In this document: one piece after another, positions 25,414-34,304 of the stretch | Layout: each line of letters opens with the position of its first letter | Numbering within the stretch: position 1 is the first letter of the stretch | Assembly: GCF_000166275.1 (NCBI RefSeq) | Contig: NZ_CM001023.1 | Coordinates: 1,925,001-1,989,000 of the forward strand | Direction: 5' to 3' | DNA: 64,000 nt | DNA from: Algoriphagus machipongonensis | Lineage (GTDB): Bacteria > Bacteroidota > Bacteroidia > Cytophagales > Cyclobacteriaceae | Translations under genes and position numbers: made by a program | The notes under the pieces: generated by a model | Told to the model about the DNA's origin: nothing | The model's database searches: none | What the model saw: only the letters and a program-made list of their open reading frames with translations

Positions 25414-27057
25414 TTGAAAAGAAGAGATTTTATCCACCTTTCCGGAATGGGCTTGGGTGCCCTGATGACACCTGGAATGCTGGCGATGGGAAATCCTGTA
25501 ACAGCAGATCGACTATTGGAACCTGGAATGGATCCAGCGGCAAAGAAAGTTTTGGCAGATATCGCGTTAAATGCAGCGAAAGCCAAAGGGGCCACCTATA
25601 CGGATGTTCGAATTGGAAGATACCTAAACCAATTCGTGATCACCCGTGAAAAAAATGTTCAGAATATCACAAATGCCGAATCCTTTGGAGTAGGTATCCG
25701 CGTCATTGCTGAAGGAACATGGGGTTTTTCTGCTACATCGGATGTAACTCCTGATGGGATTAAAGCATGTGCTGAAACAGCCGTAGCAATAGCGAAAGCC
25801 AACTCAAAGCTTCAAAAGGAACCAGTCGAATTAGCCCCTGTTGTAGGAGCTGGCGAGGTAGTTTGGCAGACTCCTATAGAGAAAAATGCGTTTGAGGTTC
25901 CAGTAAAAGATAAAATAGACCTTTTGCTAAATGCTAATGATGCAGCTATTCAAAATGGAGCAGCATTTGTCAATTCAGCATTATTTATGGTGAACGAGCA
26001 AAAATATTTTGCCTCCACTGACGGTTCTTACATCGATCAGGACGTTCATAGAATTTGGCCAACATTTACCGTGACAGCGATCAACCAATCTGAGGGGAAC
26101 TTTAGATCTCGCCAAGCTTTAAGTGCACCCATGGGAATGGGTTTTGAATACATGGATGGCCTTCAATCTGAAAAAATCGCCGGTCCAGCAGGATTAATAG
26201 GTTATAGAAATTCATATGATATCGTGGAAGATGCTACAGCTGCAGCTAAACAAGCCGTAGAAAAGCTTTCTGCAAAGTCAGTTGAGCCAGGTAAATATGA
26301 TCTTGTACTTGATCCTGACCATTTAGGATTAACAATACATGAGTCTGTAGGTCACCCATTAGAACTTGATAGAGTTTTGGGATATGAAGCAAATTATGCA
26401 GGAACAAGCTTTGCAACATTAGACAAGTGGAAGTCTGGAGATTTTAAATATGGCTCTGATAAAGTGAATATTTTCGCTGATAAGATCCAGCCTCATTCTC
26501 TAGGGAATGTGGCCTATGATGATGAAGGAGTAAAAACCAAAGAATGGGACTTGATTAAAGATGGAGTGCTGGTAAACTATCAGGCGATTCGTGATCAAGC
26601 AGCCATCATCGGTGAAGAAGAGTCTCAAGGTTGCTGCTACGCAGACAGCTGGGAATCTGTTCAGTTTCAGAGAATGGCCAATATTTCATTGAGACCTGGA
26701 ACTGAAAAGTTGAGTGCTATAGATATGATCAAGGATGTTGAAAAAGGAGTTTATATCGTAGGTAGAGGTTCCTATTCGATTGATCAGCAGAGATATAACT
26801 TCCAGTTTGGAGGTCAGCTGTTTTATGAGATTAAAAATGGAGAGATTGCCGGAATGCTTGAAGATGTGGCTTACCAGTCCAATACTCAGGAGTTCTGGAA
26901 TTCTTGTTCACAAATTTGTGATAAAGACGATTATAAGCTTTTCGGGTCTTTCTTTGATGGAAAAGGTCAGCCTTCTCAGGTTTCGGCAGTTTCTCACGGA
27001 AGTTCAACCACCCGTTTTGACGGAGTCAATGTAATTAACACCGGAAGAAAGATTTAA
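25414..27057 (+). CDS. tldD: TldD metalloprotease subunit with Tat-type signal
   Basis: 547 residues, starting at TTG. TldD forms a heterodimeric zinc protease with TldE that digests small unfolded peptides and matures some modified peptides. The metal site is HESVGH (His309, Glu310, His314), the family HExxxH, and the C-terminal NSCSQICDKDDY region holds the likely third ligand. TldD hallmarks such as ITNAESFGVGIRVI and the terminal RFDGVNVINTG are present. The first residues MKRRDFIHLSGMGLGALM form a twin-arginine signal, so it is predicted to be exported, unlike E. coli TldD. The tldE gene follows after 17 bases. Confidence 0.93.
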   Translation: MKRRDFIHLSGMGLGALMTPGMLAMGNPVTADRLLEPGMDPAAKKVLADIALNAAKAKGATYTDVRIGRYLNQFVITREKNVQNITNAESFGVGIRVIAEGTWGFSATSDVTPDGIKACAETAVAIAKANSKLQKEPVELAPVVGAGEVVWQTPIEKNAFEVPVKDKIDLLLNANDAAIQNGAAFVNSALFMVNEQKYFASTDGSYIDQDVHRIWPTFTVTAINQSEGNFRSRQALSAPMGMGFEYMDGLQSEKIAGPAGLIGYRNSYDIVEDATAAAKQAVEKLSAKSVEPGKYDLVLDPDHLGLTIHESVGHPLELDRVLGYEANYAGTSFATLDKWKSGDFKYGSDKVNIFADKIQPHSLGNVAYDDEGVKTKEWDLIKDGVLVNYQAIRDQAAIIGEEESQGCCYADSWESVQFQRMANISLRPGTEKLSAIDMIKDVEKGVYIVGRGSYSIDQQRYNFQFGGQLFYEIKNGEIAGMLEDVAYQSNTQEFWNSCSQICDKDDYKLFGSFFDGKGQPSQVSAVSHGSSTTRFDGVNVINTGRKI

Positions 27058-27074
27058 CTCTTAACATCAACGAA

Positions 27075-28391
27075 ATGGCTATTTTAACTAAAGAAGAAGC
27101 AAAACAAATAATAGATAAAACCCTCTCCTTTGCAAAAGCAGATGAAACAGAGGTAAGTATTTCAGGTGGTAAAACTGGTAATATCAGATATGCTAGGAAT
27201 ACAGTCAATACCAGTGGGGAGACCAATAGCATTAGCTTAAACATCACTTCAGTGTTTGGGAAGCAATCAGGTTCCACAAGTATCAATGAGTTAGACGACG
27301 AGTCTCTAAAAAAGGCAGTTGCAAGGGCAGAGGAGATTGCCAAGTTGGCACCTGAAAACCCAGAATACATGCCTATGTTGGGACCTCAGGAATATAAAGA
27401 GACAAAAACATTCTTTGATTCTACGGATCAGATTGATCCTGACTATCGTGCCCAGTTGGCAATTGATAGTATCAAACCTTGTGTTGACAATAACCTGACA
27501 GCTGCTGGTTATTTAGAGGATTTCTCAGGCTTTACTGCGATGGGAAATAGCAAGGGAATGTTTGGGTACAATAAAGGAACATCTGTAGACTTCACGGTGA
27601 CGGTGAGGACCAATGATGGAACAGGTTCAGGATATTCTGGTGCAGACTTTAATGATGTCAATCTGTTGAAGTCAGGTTCTGTAACCAATCTTGCTGTTCA
27701 GAAAGCGATGGCTTCACAAAATGCCCAAGCAATTGAGCCTGGTAAGTATACCGTGATTTTAGAGCCTAGAGCAGCTTCAGATTTATTGGGTAGACTCACT
27801 TTTGGATTAGATGCAAGGAGTGCGGATGAAGGAAGAAGCTTCATGAGTAAAAAAGGAGGGGGAACCAGAATTGGTGAAAAAATATTTGATGAAAGAGTAA
27901 ATATTTATTCCGACCCGGCGAATACTGAGATTCCTGTAGCACCTTGGAGTGGTGATGGCTTGCCATTGGAAAAAACTCAGTGGGTAGAAAATGGAGTGGT
28001 GAAAAACCTGTTTTATTCTCGCTATTGGGCAGACAAACAAGGAGTGGAGCCAGTTCCTAGGCCTAGAGGAGTGATTTTCGAAGGGGGTGATGAAAGTCTT
28101 GCAGATATGGTGAGAAGTACTGAAAGAGGAGTCTTGGTGACAAGATTTTGGTATATCAGATCCGTAGATCCTCAAACCTTATTATTTACAGGTTTGACTA
28201 GGGATGGTACTTTTTACATTGAGGATGGACAGATCAAGTTCCCGGTAAAAAACTTCCGATTCAATGAAAGCCCAATTATCATGTTGAATAACATTGAATC
28301 GATGGGTAAACCACAACGAGTTGATGGAAGTCTGGTCCCTGCAATGAAAATCAGAGACTTTACCTTCTCGAGTTTATCTGACGCCGTATAA
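27075..28391 (+). CDS. tldE: TldE/PmbA subunit of the TldD/E protease
   Basis: 438 residues. This is the non-metal subunit: it has the overall TldD/PmbA fold, with segments such as NIRYARNTVNTSGE near residue 37, FGLDARSADEGRSF and LLFTGLTRDGTFYIEDG, but no HExxxH motif. It pairs with TldD, encoded 17 bases upstream. No signal peptide or twin arginine is visible (MAILTKEEAKQIIDK), which contrasts with TldD; a complex in the periplasm would need co-export of a folded pair through the Tat channel. A long imperfect hairpin follows the stop. Confidence 0.9.
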   Translation: MAILTKEEAKQIIDKTLSFAKADETEVSISGGKTGNIRYARNTVNTSGETNSISLNITSVFGKQSGSTSINELDDESLKKAVARAEEIAKLAPENPEYMPMLGPQEYKETKTFFDSTDQIDPDYRAQLAIDSIKPCVDNNLTAAGYLEDFSGFTAMGNSKGMFGYNKGTSVDFTVTVRTNDGTGSGYSGADFNDVNLLKSGSVTNLAVQKAMASQNAQAIEPGKYTVILEPRAASDLLGRLTFGLDARSADEGRSFMSKKGGGTRIGEKIFDERVNIYSDPANTEIPVAPWSGDGLPLEKTQWVENGVVKNLFYSRYWADKQGVEPVPRPRGVIFEGGDESLADMVRSTERGVLVTRFWYIRSVDPQTLLFTGLTRDGTFYIEDGQIKFPVKNFRFNESPIIMLNNIESMGKPQRVDGSLVPAMKIRDFTFSSLSDAV

Positions 28392-28399
28392 AAAGGATA

Positions 28400-28460
28400 C
28401 AGAAAGCAGGCAGGGAAATTTTGTTCGATGAGAATGAATTTCACTGCCTGCATATTTCTG
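28400..28460 (+). other. Long imperfect hairpin between tldE and the DUF4159 gene
   Basis: The inner arms gcaggcagggaaatt (28406-28420) and aatttcactgcctgc (28437-28451) pair over 15 positions with one mismatch around a 16-base loop. The outer arms cagaaa (28400-28405) and tttctg (28455-28460) extend it past a 3-base bulge. No T-tract follows, so it is not a typical terminator; it may stabilise the tldDE mRNA or be a processing site. Confidence 0.6.
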
Positions 28461-28481
28461 TCAATTTGAAATAAACCAACC

Positions 28482-29096
28482 ATGCGCCCTTTCTTCTTCA
28501 CCAGAATTAAGTACAATTCGGGAAACTGGGATACAGATCAAAGGATGCCTTCCAACTTGATTAATTCCCTGGTGGAATACACTACCATTCCGGTTGATGA
28601 AACCGAGAAAATTGTGGAGTTGAGCAGTCCGGAAATTTTCAAAAGTCCCTTTTGCTACATCAGTGGACATAAACTGGTGGATTTCTCTACTCAAGAGAGA
28701 AATAACTTTAAAACTTATGTTGAAAATGGAGGCTTTGTCTTTGCAGATGATTGCAACCATGATATTGATGGCTTATTTGCTAAGTCATTTGAAGCTGAAA
28801 TGGCCGAGATATTCGGTTCGGATGCTTTACAGAAAATCCCAAATGACCACTACCTATACAATTGCTTCTTCAAGTTTGAAGATGGCCCACCGGCAACCTC
28901 TTTTGAGTTAAATGGTTGGGGAGATGATTTAGTCCATGATTACCTCAAGGCCATTATCATCAATGGAAGAATAGGAGTCTTGTATAGCAATAAAGATTAT
29001 GGATGCGAATGGGACTATGACTTTAGAAATAAACGCTTTTTGAAAGTGGATAACACCAAATTTGGCGTCAACATAGTGGTCTACGCTTTAACCTAA
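28482..29096 (+). CDS. DUF4159 domain protein
   Basis: 204 residues, almost all DUF4159: starts MRPFFFTRIKYNSGNWD, then YISGHKLVDFSTQERNNFKTYVENGG, FADDCNHDIDGLF and the conserved IGVLYSNKDYGCEWDY. DUF4159 is related to glutamine-amidotransferase-like folds and is regularly encoded beside MoxR ATPases and DUF58 proteins. No signal peptide is seen here, whereas many homologues are exported. The MoxR gene begins seven bases after the stop, so the two are co-transcribed. Precise role unknown. Confidence 0.88.
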   Translation: MRPFFFTRIKYNSGNWDTDQRMPSNLINSLVEYTTIPVDETEKIVELSSPEIFKSPFCYISGHKLVDFSTQERNNFKTYVENGGFVFADDCNHDIDGLFAKSFEAEMAEIFGSDALQKIPNDHYLYNCFFKFEDGPPATSFELNGWGDDLVHDYLKAIIINGRIGVLYSNKDYGCEWDYDFRNKRFLKVDNTKFGVNIVVYALT

Positions 29097-29103
29097 TATT
29101 CAA

Positions 29104-30102
29104 TTGGAAAACAAAGAATTAGCAGAGTACAAGGAATTGGTAGCCAAAATTCCACTGCTGAAAAAAGAAATAGCAAAAATAATTGTCGGGCAGGAAGATG
29201 TGCTTGATGAAATCATTATTACCTTATTGGCAGGAGGACATTGTCTTTTGGAGGGAGTGCCCGGCTTGGCGAAAACATTGATGGTAAAGACGATTTCTGA
29301 GGTCATGGAGCTTCAGTTTAAAAGAATCCAATTTACTCCTGATTTAATGCCAGGTGATATTTTAGGAACCGAGATCTTGGAAGAAGATCATGAGACCGGA
29401 AAGAAGTTTTTTCAATTTAATAAAGGACCCATTTTTGCCAATATGGTTTTGGCTGATGAGATCAACAGAACTCCTCCCAAAACACAGGCAGCTCTTTTGG
29501 AAGCGATGCAAGAGAAAATGGTTACCTATGGAGGTCAAATTCACCCTTTGCCCAGTCCATTTCTAATCATTGCAACGCAAAACCCTATCGAGCAATCAGG
29601 AACTTATCCATTGCCCGAGGCTCAGTTAGATCGATTTTTATTGTACATCAAGCTCTCTTATCCTACTGAGCAAGAAGAATTAGAAGTACTGGAGAAAACG
29701 ACCGGAGTTTATTCAGGGAAACCTGAAATGGTTTTATCAGGAGAAGAAGTTAAAAAGCTTCAAAATTTGACTAGACAGGTACATATTGATTCTAATTTAT
29801 TACTTCATATCAATCGATTAATCAGAAGTACCAGACCGGCAGACTCTCAGGTGGAAGCAGTCCAACAGTTTGTTGAATGGGGTGCAGGAACCCGAGCTGG
29901 TCAAGCTTTGATTCTTTGTGCCAAAGCAAGAGCGTTGGTCAAGGGTCGATTTGCCGTAACTCCTGATGATATTCGAGTATTGGCATTTCCAGTATTGAGG
30001 CATCGCCTTTCGCTGCATTTTAGAGCTGAAGCCGAGAATGTAGAAGCAGATCATGTCATCACTCAGATTGTAGATTCACTTCCCGTCCATGCAAGCAAGT
30101 AA
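29104..30102 (+). CDS. MoxR-family AAA+ ATPase
   Basis: 332 residues starting at TTG. Walker A is GVPGLAKT (Lys57) and Walker B is VLADEINR (Asp118, Glu119); the sensor region IIATQNPIEQSGTYPLPEAQLDRFLLYI is diagnostic for MoxR, and the lid domain ends the protein. MoxR proteins act as chaperone-like ATPases that insert cofactors or assemble complexes together with VWA-domain partners. The downstream DUF58 gene overlaps by 14 bases, giving the canonical MoxR-DUF58-BatA order. Confidence 0.95.
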   Translation: MENKELAEYKELVAKIPLLKKEIAKIIVGQEDVLDEIIITLLAGGHCLLEGVPGLAKTLMVKTISEVMELQFKRIQFTPDLMPGDILGTEILEEDHETGKKFFQFNKGPIFANMVLADEINRTPPKTQAALLEAMQEKMVTYGGQIHPLPSPFLIIATQNPIEQSGTYPLPEAQLDRFLLYIKLSYPTEQEELEVLEKTTGVYSGKPEMVLSGEEVKKLQNLTRQVHIDSNLLLHINRLIRSTRPADSQVEAVQQFVEWGAGTRAGQALILCAKARALVKGRFAVTPDDIRVLAFPVLRHRLSLHFRAEAENVEADHVITQIVDSLPVHASK

Positions 30103-30958
30103 TCTGGAAATTGTCAAACTCAATAATTTGAAGTTGTCCGCGAAAATTATCAGCGAGCAACTCAAGCAAGGAATTCATCTCGGTATGCGAGTGGGTGCTG
30201 GAAGTGAGTTTGAGCAATACCGGTATTATGAACCAGGAGATGATCCGAAGCGAATAGACTGGAAATATTTTTCCAGGTCGGGGAAATATATGATAAAGGA
30301 ATCCCAAGCTGAAAGTCATTTACATATCACTCTGATGTTGGACTTAACGGGTTCAATGAATTATAAGGAGGGAGATATAAGCAGACTTGATTATGCAAAA
30401 AACTTATTGGCAACAATAGCCTATTTGGCGCATTTACAAGGAGATTCCCTTTCCTTTTTCACCTTTCAAAATGGAGAGTTGATAAAAAAAGTAGCTCCCT
30501 CTCCAAAAAGCTTTCAACGGATATTATATCATTTAGAGTCAGATAAAGCTTCGGGTACTTGGCCGGTTTCCAAGCAATTTTTTCCCTTATTGAAAAATAA
30601 GCAGCGAGAGTTGATTGTGTTGGTTTCCGACTTTTTACAAAAGGATAATGAGTGGGTTGAAATTGTGGAGGAAATGAAGCATCCCCAAAAGGAAATCGTC
30701 TTGTTTCAGCTCTTAGGGAAGCAAGAGGTGGAATTTGACCTGAAAGGAAGTTTTATTTTTAAGGATTTGGAAAGTGATCGAGAGATTACTCTAGATGGTG
30801 CAGCCGTCAAAAAAGGGTACAATGCTGCAATCGGTAATTATTTAAAAACCTTAAAAGAGGCACTTCATCAACCCAAAATACATCTGATTCAAGAAACGAT
30901 CGATGAACCCATTGTCAGTGTAGTTTCAAAGTTTTTAGCAAATAGGTCCTTTATTTAA
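30089..30958 (+). CDS. DUF58 (VWA-like) protein
   Basis: 289 residues, soluble. The DUF58 core motif DDPKRIDWKYFSRSGKYMIKE lies around residues 51-71, followed by a VWA-like fold with a MIDAS-type metal site DLTGSM (Asp85, Thr87, Ser89). DUF58 proteins work with MoxR ATPases. Starts inside the MoxR coding region and ends with a stop that overlaps the next ATG by one base (TAATG), so translation of the three genes is coupled. Confidence 0.93.
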   Translation: MQASNLEIVKLNNLKLSAKIISEQLKQGIHLGMRVGAGSEFEQYRYYEPGDDPKRIDWKYFSRSGKYMIKESQAESHLHITLMLDLTGSMNYKEGDISRLDYAKNLLATIAYLAHLQGDSLSFFTFQNGELIKKVAPSPKSFQRILYHLESDKASGTWPVSKQFFPLLKNKQRELIVLVSDFLQKDNEWVEIVEEMKHPQKEIVLFQLLGKQEVEFDLKGSFIFKDLESDREITLDGAAVKKGYNAAIGNYLKTLKEALHQPKIHLIQETIDEPIVSVVSKFLANRSFI

Positions 30959-32127
30959 TGGAATTTCTCCAACCGATATTGTTATGGGGTTTGTTGGGAT
31001 TGTCCATCCCAGTAGCTATACACCTTTGGAATGGCAAGAAAGGGAGCCAGATTTCTTGGGCTGCAATGGCTTGGCTTGTAGAGAAGGAAAATCAATCCTC
31101 TAAATCCATTCGACTAGATCAGTTATTCTTGCTTTTTCTTCGTCTCCTGATGCTAGTTTTGCTTGTGTTGATGCTCGCAAAGTTAATTTGGAAGGACTGG
31201 CCTATGAAGCAGGATTATCAAACAATTCATTTGGTTGCCCCGGAAAAACAAATCTTTGAAGAATTTAGATTTGAACTGGAAGAAGCACAGAAATTTGGAG
31301 AAAACGTTTATTGGCTGCTTCCGGGAAAGCAAGAACTTACTGAGGATCCCATAGATTCAGATGTCTCCTTCCTTAATATTCAAAAAGCTCTGAATGAAAT
31401 AGAAGGGCCAATTGAAGTACTTCATATTTATCTCCCCAATTCTCAGAATTATGTTTCCGATCAGAAGATTGTAAGTCCTGTTGAGCCTATCATTCATCTT
31501 GGTGCCTCTTCAAATAAGTCTTCAAAAGAATTTTTGGTAAGCTTGGATTCAGGCTATGTTTTAAAGAAAAGTGAGAATGGTAGACTCGCAGCATTTGCAT
31601 CGGAAGAAATTAAAGATGAAAAAAGTATCAGTGCCAAATCAAGTCTTTTAACTCATTTTATTGACCTTAAAGAAAGTGATCAGCAGGCTATTAAAGCGGC
31701 ATTGGCTTCTATCTCGGAAGTAATGAAAATTACTATAGTTGAGGTGGCAAATGCTGACTCTGCGAATTTGATTTTTTCCAATGCCTTGATTAAAGAAAAT
31801 GATCCGGACAAGCTTGCTTTTGTTTTAAACCAACAAGAGTTTGAGCAGGTTAATCAAGTGAAAGTTATTCCTGAAAACTTGAATTTTGAAAATTCGGAAC
31901 AAGTTAAAAAAGGGCAGTTGCCTGAATATTTTATGAGAGAAATCGCGATGTTTTTTGGTTTTGAACCGAATGATGCCAAAATTTCTCTTGCTCAATTGGA
32001 GCAGCATTTTATAGTGAACCCTAAAAAGGGTGATGGTGAAAAGTCCCAATTGGTAATATTATTAATGGGATTGTTTTTACTGACTTTCTCAGTTGAAAGG
32101 TATTGGTCTAATAAAAAAGGTCTATGA
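30958..32127 (+). CDS. BatA-like membrane protein with N-terminal double-transmembrane domain
   Basis: 389 residues. The first 80 residues match the aerotolerance-regulator N-terminal domain (PF07584): MEFLQPILLWGLLGLSIPVAIHLW, then a second helix LFLLFLRLLMLVLLVLMLAKL. A periplasmic-sized middle region without a recognisable VWA metal site follows, and a third helix (VILLMGLFLLTFSVERYW) closes the protein. It is probably the membrane anchor of the MoxR/DUF58 system. The start codon overlaps the DUF58 stop by one base and the stop overlaps the next start (ATGA). Confidence 0.85.
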   Translation: MEFLQPILLWGLLGLSIPVAIHLWNGKKGSQISWAAMAWLVEKENQSSKSIRLDQLFLLFLRLLMLVLLVLMLAKLIWKDWPMKQDYQTIHLVAPEKQIFEEFRFELEEAQKFGENVYWLLPGKQELTEDPIDSDVSFLNIQKALNEIEGPIEVLHIYLPNSQNYVSDQKIVSPVEPIIHLGASSNKSSKEFLVSLDSGYVLKKSENGRLAAFASEEIKDEKSISAKSSLLTHFIDLKESDQQAIKAALASISEVMKITIVEVANADSANLIFSNALIKENDPDKLAFVLNQQEFEQVNQVKVIPENLNFENSEQVKKGQLPEYFMREIAMFFGFEPNDAKISLAQLEQHFIVNPKKGDGEKSQLVILLMGLFLLTFSVERYWSNKKGL

Positions 32128-34304
32128 GCTTGTTAGAAAAATATATCGTTCAAACCCAGCAGCAAATTTGGATAAACATCTTTCTGAAATCCTTTTTGGT
32201 TGGAGCTGGAACAGGTTTGTTATTTTATACATTCCAATCTTCCTGGGTTCTTGGGTTATCTGTTTTTTTCATAGCCTTCTTGATTTCAGCATTCTTTCAT
32301 GGTTTGTTTAAAAATCATAAAAAAGATGCCATCAAGATCTTACATCAGCAATTTCCAGGGCTTGAGTTTAGCTTAGAATTGATGGGTAAAAAAGAAAGAA
32401 ACCTTGCAGAATCCCTTCAATGGGAGCGGGTTAATAGCCATATTCCTAATGAGAAACCACGGGTTTATCAAAGGGGGCTTAAGTTGTTTTTAATTTTTGG
32501 CTTGCTCTCAATCATTGCTTTTGGAATGAGCTTTATCCCCCTGGATTTTGGACAAGAGGAGCAAAAACTTTCTTCTGTTCCTGTAAATACAATTTCTCAA
32601 GAAGCAGAGATTCCTCCAGTAGAATTGGCTGGGCTTACTGTAAAAATAACTCCGCCTTCTTATACAGGTATGGCCAGTGAGGAGCAAAGTGATCTGGAAA
32701 TTAAAACAATCAAAGGGGCGAGTATAACTTGGCAAATTGATTTTTCAGAAAAAGACCTGGATGTCAAAATGGTAAATTCTGAAAACCAGGAATTATCATT
32801 TGAAAACCAAGCTGGAAAACACCTATTTTCTGATTGGGCTGAAGGCTCTGGGATCTATGCGATTCGAGCCTATAGAGATGAGGAAAAGGTTTTTGAATCT
32901 GCCTATTTTCCTTTTGAAGTTTATGAAGATATTCCGCCGGTCATTGTTCCAGAGGAAAAAGAGGTCTACAAATTTCATTTTCAAAAAGATGCTCAAAAGG
33001 CGACTATAAAAGCTAAAATTTCGGATGATTTTAAAGTCAATGAAGTTTATCTCGTAGCCACTTTGGCTCGAGGTTCTGGAGAGAATGTCAAATTTAGAGA
33101 AAGCCGGATTGATATAATTAACAGGAGTTTTCAGTCTGAAAATGTAGCGACGGAACTAGATTTCGAAGCTTTGGCCTTTCAGCAGGGAGATGAATTGTAT
33201 TACTATTGGGCAGCCATTGACAATAAATACCCTGAACCAAATTTTTCCAGGTCTGACACCTATTTCATCAAGTATGTGGACGCAAATGGATTAGGAGAAA
33301 CGGAATTGGCGGGAATGGCAATTACTGTTTTGCCAGATTATTTTAGGAGCCAAAGGCAAATTATCATAGACACTGAAAAGCTGATTGCAGAGCGCAAGAG
33401 CATGCCCAAGCAAACTTTTAATGAGACGTCAAATACTATTGGTTACGATCAGAAATTACTTCGTCTGAGGTATGGCCAATATTTGGGTGAGGAATTTGAA
33501 AACTCTACAGGTGGAGGAGAAATTGCTGCCGAAGGTGGAGATATTTTGGCTTCCTATAGTCATGCCCATGATTCTGAAGGTGAGCATGAACCTGCAGATT
33601 TACCAGCAGTGGAATTGCCTGAAAGTTCGCATGAAAACCATAGCAATGAGGTGGAAGAAGATGAGTCTGGTTTAGGAGGATTGCTCAATGCTTTCATGCA
33701 TTCACATGACTCTGCCGAAGAGAATACGTTTTTTGAAGAGTCGACTAAAGGAGCTTTAAAAATGGCTTTGGAGCAAATGTGGCAGTCTGAGCTTCATTTG
33801 AGATTATATGAGCCTGAGAAAGCACTGCCTTACGAAAAGAAAGCCTTAGAATATTTGAAATCTGTGCAGCAAAAATCAAGAGTATATGTAAAACGAACAG
33901 GCTTTGACCCACCTCCGATAAAAGAAGAAGAAAAGCGGCTTAGCGGAGATCTTGAAGATCTGGATAACCAGATATCAAAAGAACTTAAGAATATGAATGC
34001 TGGCTTAAAACCACTAGCAGCTCAAATTCTAGGGAAGTTGTCCAAAAATCAATTAACTGAGATGGATAAGGCAACGATTAATGAATTTGGAAGGATTTGG
34101 ACGGCTAGAATGCAATATACTGGATTGGAAGATTGGTCGGTTTTATTGGAATTACAGCAGTTTTCTGCAGGAGATTTATCTTCTGAAAGCCGTGCCAATT
34201 TACAGAAGTTATTATATCCAATTGCAAGAACAGGACAGTCTCTAGAGGCTTCTTATTTACAAGAGGAAGAATTACAAAAAGCTTTTTGGAAAAACATTAA
34301 ATGA
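32124..34304 (+). CDS. DUF4175-like large membrane protein with His/Asp/Glu-rich segment
   Basis: 726 residues. Two N-terminal helices (about residues 19-60) and one more near 116-135 (LKLFLIFGLLSIIAFGMSF) are followed by a large periplasmic region with beta-rich repeats and long helices. This layout and its place after MoxR-DUF58-BatA fit the DUF4175 group. Residues of about 478-535 form an acidic, His-rich low-complexity segment (SHAHDSEGEHEP, SSHENHSNEVEEDE, MHSHDSAEEN) that may bind metal. Family identity comes from length, topology and context and is less certain than for its neighbours. Confidence 0.75.
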   Translation: MSLLEKYIVQTQQQIWINIFLKSFLVGAGTGLLFYTFQSSWVLGLSVFFIAFLISAFFHGLFKNHKKDAIKILHQQFPGLEFSLELMGKKERNLAESLQWERVNSHIPNEKPRVYQRGLKLFLIFGLLSIIAFGMSFIPLDFGQEEQKLSSVPVNTISQEAEIPPVELAGLTVKITPPSYTGMASEEQSDLEIKTIKGASITWQIDFSEKDLDVKMVNSENQELSFENQAGKHLFSDWAEGSGIYAIRAYRDEEKVFESAYFPFEVYEDIPPVIVPEEKEVYKFHFQKDAQKATIKAKISDDFKVNEVYLVATLARGSGENVKFRESRIDIINRSFQSENVATELDFEALAFQQGDELYYYWAAIDNKYPEPNFSRSDTYFIKYVDANGLGETELAGMAITVLPDYFRSQRQIIIDTEKLIAERKSMPKQTFNETSNTIGYDQKLLRLRYGQYLGEEFENSTGGGEIAAEGGDILASYSHAHDSEGEHEPADLPAVELPESSHENHSNEVEEDESGLGGLLNAFMHSHDSAEENTFFEESTKGALKMALEQMWQSELHLRLYEPEKALPYEKKALEYLKSVQQKSRVYVKRTGFDPPPIKEEEKRLSGDLEDLDNQISKELKNMNAGLKPLAAQILGKLSKNQLTEMDKATINEFGRIWTARMQYTGLEDWSVLLELQQFSAGDLSSESRANLQKLLYPIARTGQSLEASYLQEEELQKAFWKNIK

